Shown here one piece after another: positions 51,049 through 51,659 of a stretch of 51,659 bases of DNA. The position numbers and the translations under genes are program-made. Origin of the DNA: Aquimarina aquimarini (GTDB lineage: Bacteria; Bacteroidota; Bacteroidia; Flavobacteriales; Flavobacteriaceae); the NCBI RefSeq assembly GCF_900299535.1, contig NZ_OMKE01000052.1:1-51659 (forward strand), read 5' to 3'. The notes beneath the pieces were generated by a model that worked only from the letters and a program-made list of their open reading frames with translations, did not search any database and was not told the origin of the DNA. How positions within the stretch are numbered: the first letter of the stretch is position 1; each line of letters starts with the position of its first letter.

Positions 51049-51354
51049 TTATTTTTTTGAAGCTCTGCGATATGCTGCTTTTTCTTCTGCAACTTTGAGC
51101 AACTCTGTAGAGCAGTTCATCTCATAGATTTGTTTACCAATCTTATCACTTACATACTCGTCATTAATCTCATCAAAAGGGATTTCAAAAATTTCTGCCA
51201 AGGTTGGAAGTTTGGATGGATCAAAATTACGCTTCTCATTCTCCATTTTGCTCAAATTTGCAGCGTCTAGTCCCAATAAAGCAGCTAGTTGGGTCAAGGT
51301 GAGCCCTTTGTTTTTTCTATGCGTTTTGATATACTCTCCAAAAGTTTCCTTCAT
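51049..51354 (-). CDS. XRE-family helix-turn-helix regulator
   Basis: A 101-residue protein with an N-terminal Cro/C1-type HTH at about 3-60: MKETFGEYIKTHRKNKGLTL, then TQLAALLGLDAANLSKMENE and PSKLPTLAEIFEI. A C-terminal helical extension (EYVSDKIGKQIYEMNCSTEL, then LKVAEEKAAYRRASKK) follows. This shape is common in Bacteroidota regulators next to DNA cytosine methyltransferase genes. I start at ATG 51354; the longer frame to 51405 would translate through a perfect operator palindrome (51360-51376) and the promoter TATATTTG, so it is surely too long. Autoregulation is likely. Confidence 0.85.
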   Translation of the reverse strand: MKETFGEYIKTHRKNKGLTLTQLAALLGLDAANLSKMENEKRNFDPSKLPTLAEIFEIPFDEINDEYVSDKIGKQIYEMNCSTELLKVAEEKAAYRRASKK

Positions 51355-51376
51355 TTGACTTGTCAATATTTGACAA
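51355..51376 (-). promoter_or_regulatory. Operator/promoter of the XRE gene
   Basis: Directly upstream of the XRE start codon, the plus strand reads TTGAC-TT-GTCAA (51355-51366) overlapping TTGTCAA-TAT-TTGACAA (51360-51376), a perfect 7-3-7 palindrome with three alternating half-sites. On the minus strand TATATTTG (51380-51373) is a consensus -7 element and a TTG lies 21 bases further upstream. The operator would cover the transcription start, the classical layout for an autorepressor. Confidence 0.65.
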
Positions 51377-51388
51377 ATATACTTATTT

Positions 51389-51493
51389 TTATTCAAGAAA
51401 AACAAGAGCGTTTATAAGTTTTTCTTCTACTTCTTCTCCTTGATAGATTCCTTCTTTAGAGACCGCAATCTCTTCATTATTAAAAGCTCCCAT
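51389..51493 (-). CDS. Possible 34-residue ORF upstream of the XRE gene
   Basis: The minus strand from ATG 51493-51491 reads MGAFNNEEIAVSKEGIYQGE and continues EVEEKLINALVFLE to a TAA at 51391-51389, 35 bases before the XRE start. The acidic, unbiased composition could be coding, but it may equally be the remnant of a larger gene, since an in-frame TGA lies seven codons upstream. It contains part of the XRE promoter at its 3' end. No homology was recognised. Confidence 0.25.
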   Translation of the reverse strand: MGAFNNEEIAVSKEGIYQGEEVEEKLINALVFLE

Positions 51494-51558
51494 GTTATAA
51501 TCAGTGTTCGCTCATAGCTATATTAGCTTGCTTAGACAGTAAACAATAGGTTGTGAGG

Positions 51559-51659
51559 TCATGCCTTTTTCTCTAAAAATTCTGTGGCTATTATTGAAAT
51601 ATGTGGGCTTTCTAAAAATCTAAAATCAAGAAAAAACCTAAGATATTCTGTCATGTCTT
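51559..51659 (-). CDS. Possible C-terminal end of a gene cut by the right edge
   Basis: On the minus strand a frame is open from the edge and ends at TGA 51561-51559. It includes MTEYLRFFLDFRFLESPHIS and ends IIATEFLEKKA. It could be a 31-residue ORF or the tail of a larger gene outside the window. No family can be recognised from this length. Confidence 0.25.
   Translation of the reverse strand, partial: DMTEYLRFFLDFRFLESPHISIIATEFLEKKA

Noticed and set aside
51355..51405. N-terminal extension of the right-hand XRE regulator
   Set aside because: The extra 17 residues are encoded by a perfect palindrome and a promoter element; the family starts at the Met encoded at 51354.

Overview
The window is AT-rich DNA from a member of the Bacteroidota, almost certainly a marine-type Flavobacteriaceae (an Aquimarina-like genome is my guess, low confidence). 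This rests on protein families typical of that group (DUF4837, DUF6341, DUF6427, DUF4254, DUF6909-like, a TssD-type Hcp), on promoter elements of the Bacteroidota type TAnnTTTG instead of TATAAT, and on weak Shine-Dalgarno signals. No rRNA, tRNA or CRISPR array was seen.

Layout. (1) 1-3371 is accessory: an edge-truncated CDS, two small DNA-binding-like genes sharing a regulatory region with paired palindromes, a minus-strand lipoprotein / membrane protein / coiled-coil group in which two frames overlap, and a GC-rich array of ten 42-bp repeats. (2) 3372-9247 is core: doxX-like and holB on the minus strand, then pgk, a LysM lytic transglycosylase and a DUF4837 lipoprotein on the plus strand. 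(3) 9290-11329 is a compact minus-strand orphan type VI secretion cassette: Hcp/TssD, a glycine-rich putative membrane-active effector and a putative membrane-anchored immunity protein. (4) 11681-18361 holds tex, tatA, an M23 peptidase, a GH3-like protein and a DUF6909-like protein. (5) 18368-45784 is a 27-kb, fully co-directional surface polysaccharide locus of the Wzx/Wzy type. (6) 45895-50330 is core again: purD, DUF6341, DUF6427, DUF4254 and a GT9 glycosyltransferase. (7) 50389-51659 carries an unknown gene, unexplained hairpins, and an XRE regulator with its own operator.

The polysaccharide locus encodes several nucleotide-sugar routes: mannose-6-P isomerase, dTDP-L-rhamnose (RmlBACD), CDP-glucose to a CDP-3,6-dideoxy-hexose with the gene content of an ascarylose pathway, and UDP-glucose to UDP-glucuronate to UDP-xylose. 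A further, unassigned seven-gene module (SIS isomerase, two dehydrogenases, SDR, 3-dehydroquinate-synthase-like cyclase, YhcH-type anomerase, CMP-sugar synthetase) looks able to make an unusual CMP-activated sugar acid or cyclitol. Assembly genes are a WecA-type initiator, a Wzz-like protein, a Wzx flippase, three Wzy/WaaL-like proteins and only three recognisable glycosyltransferases.

The most interesting candidates are the CMP-sugar module with its non-canonical cyclase, the CDP-sugar 3-dehydratase that has the diagnostic His in place of the PLP Lys but has lost the iron-sulfur cysteines, and the orphan Hcp-effector-immunity cassette.
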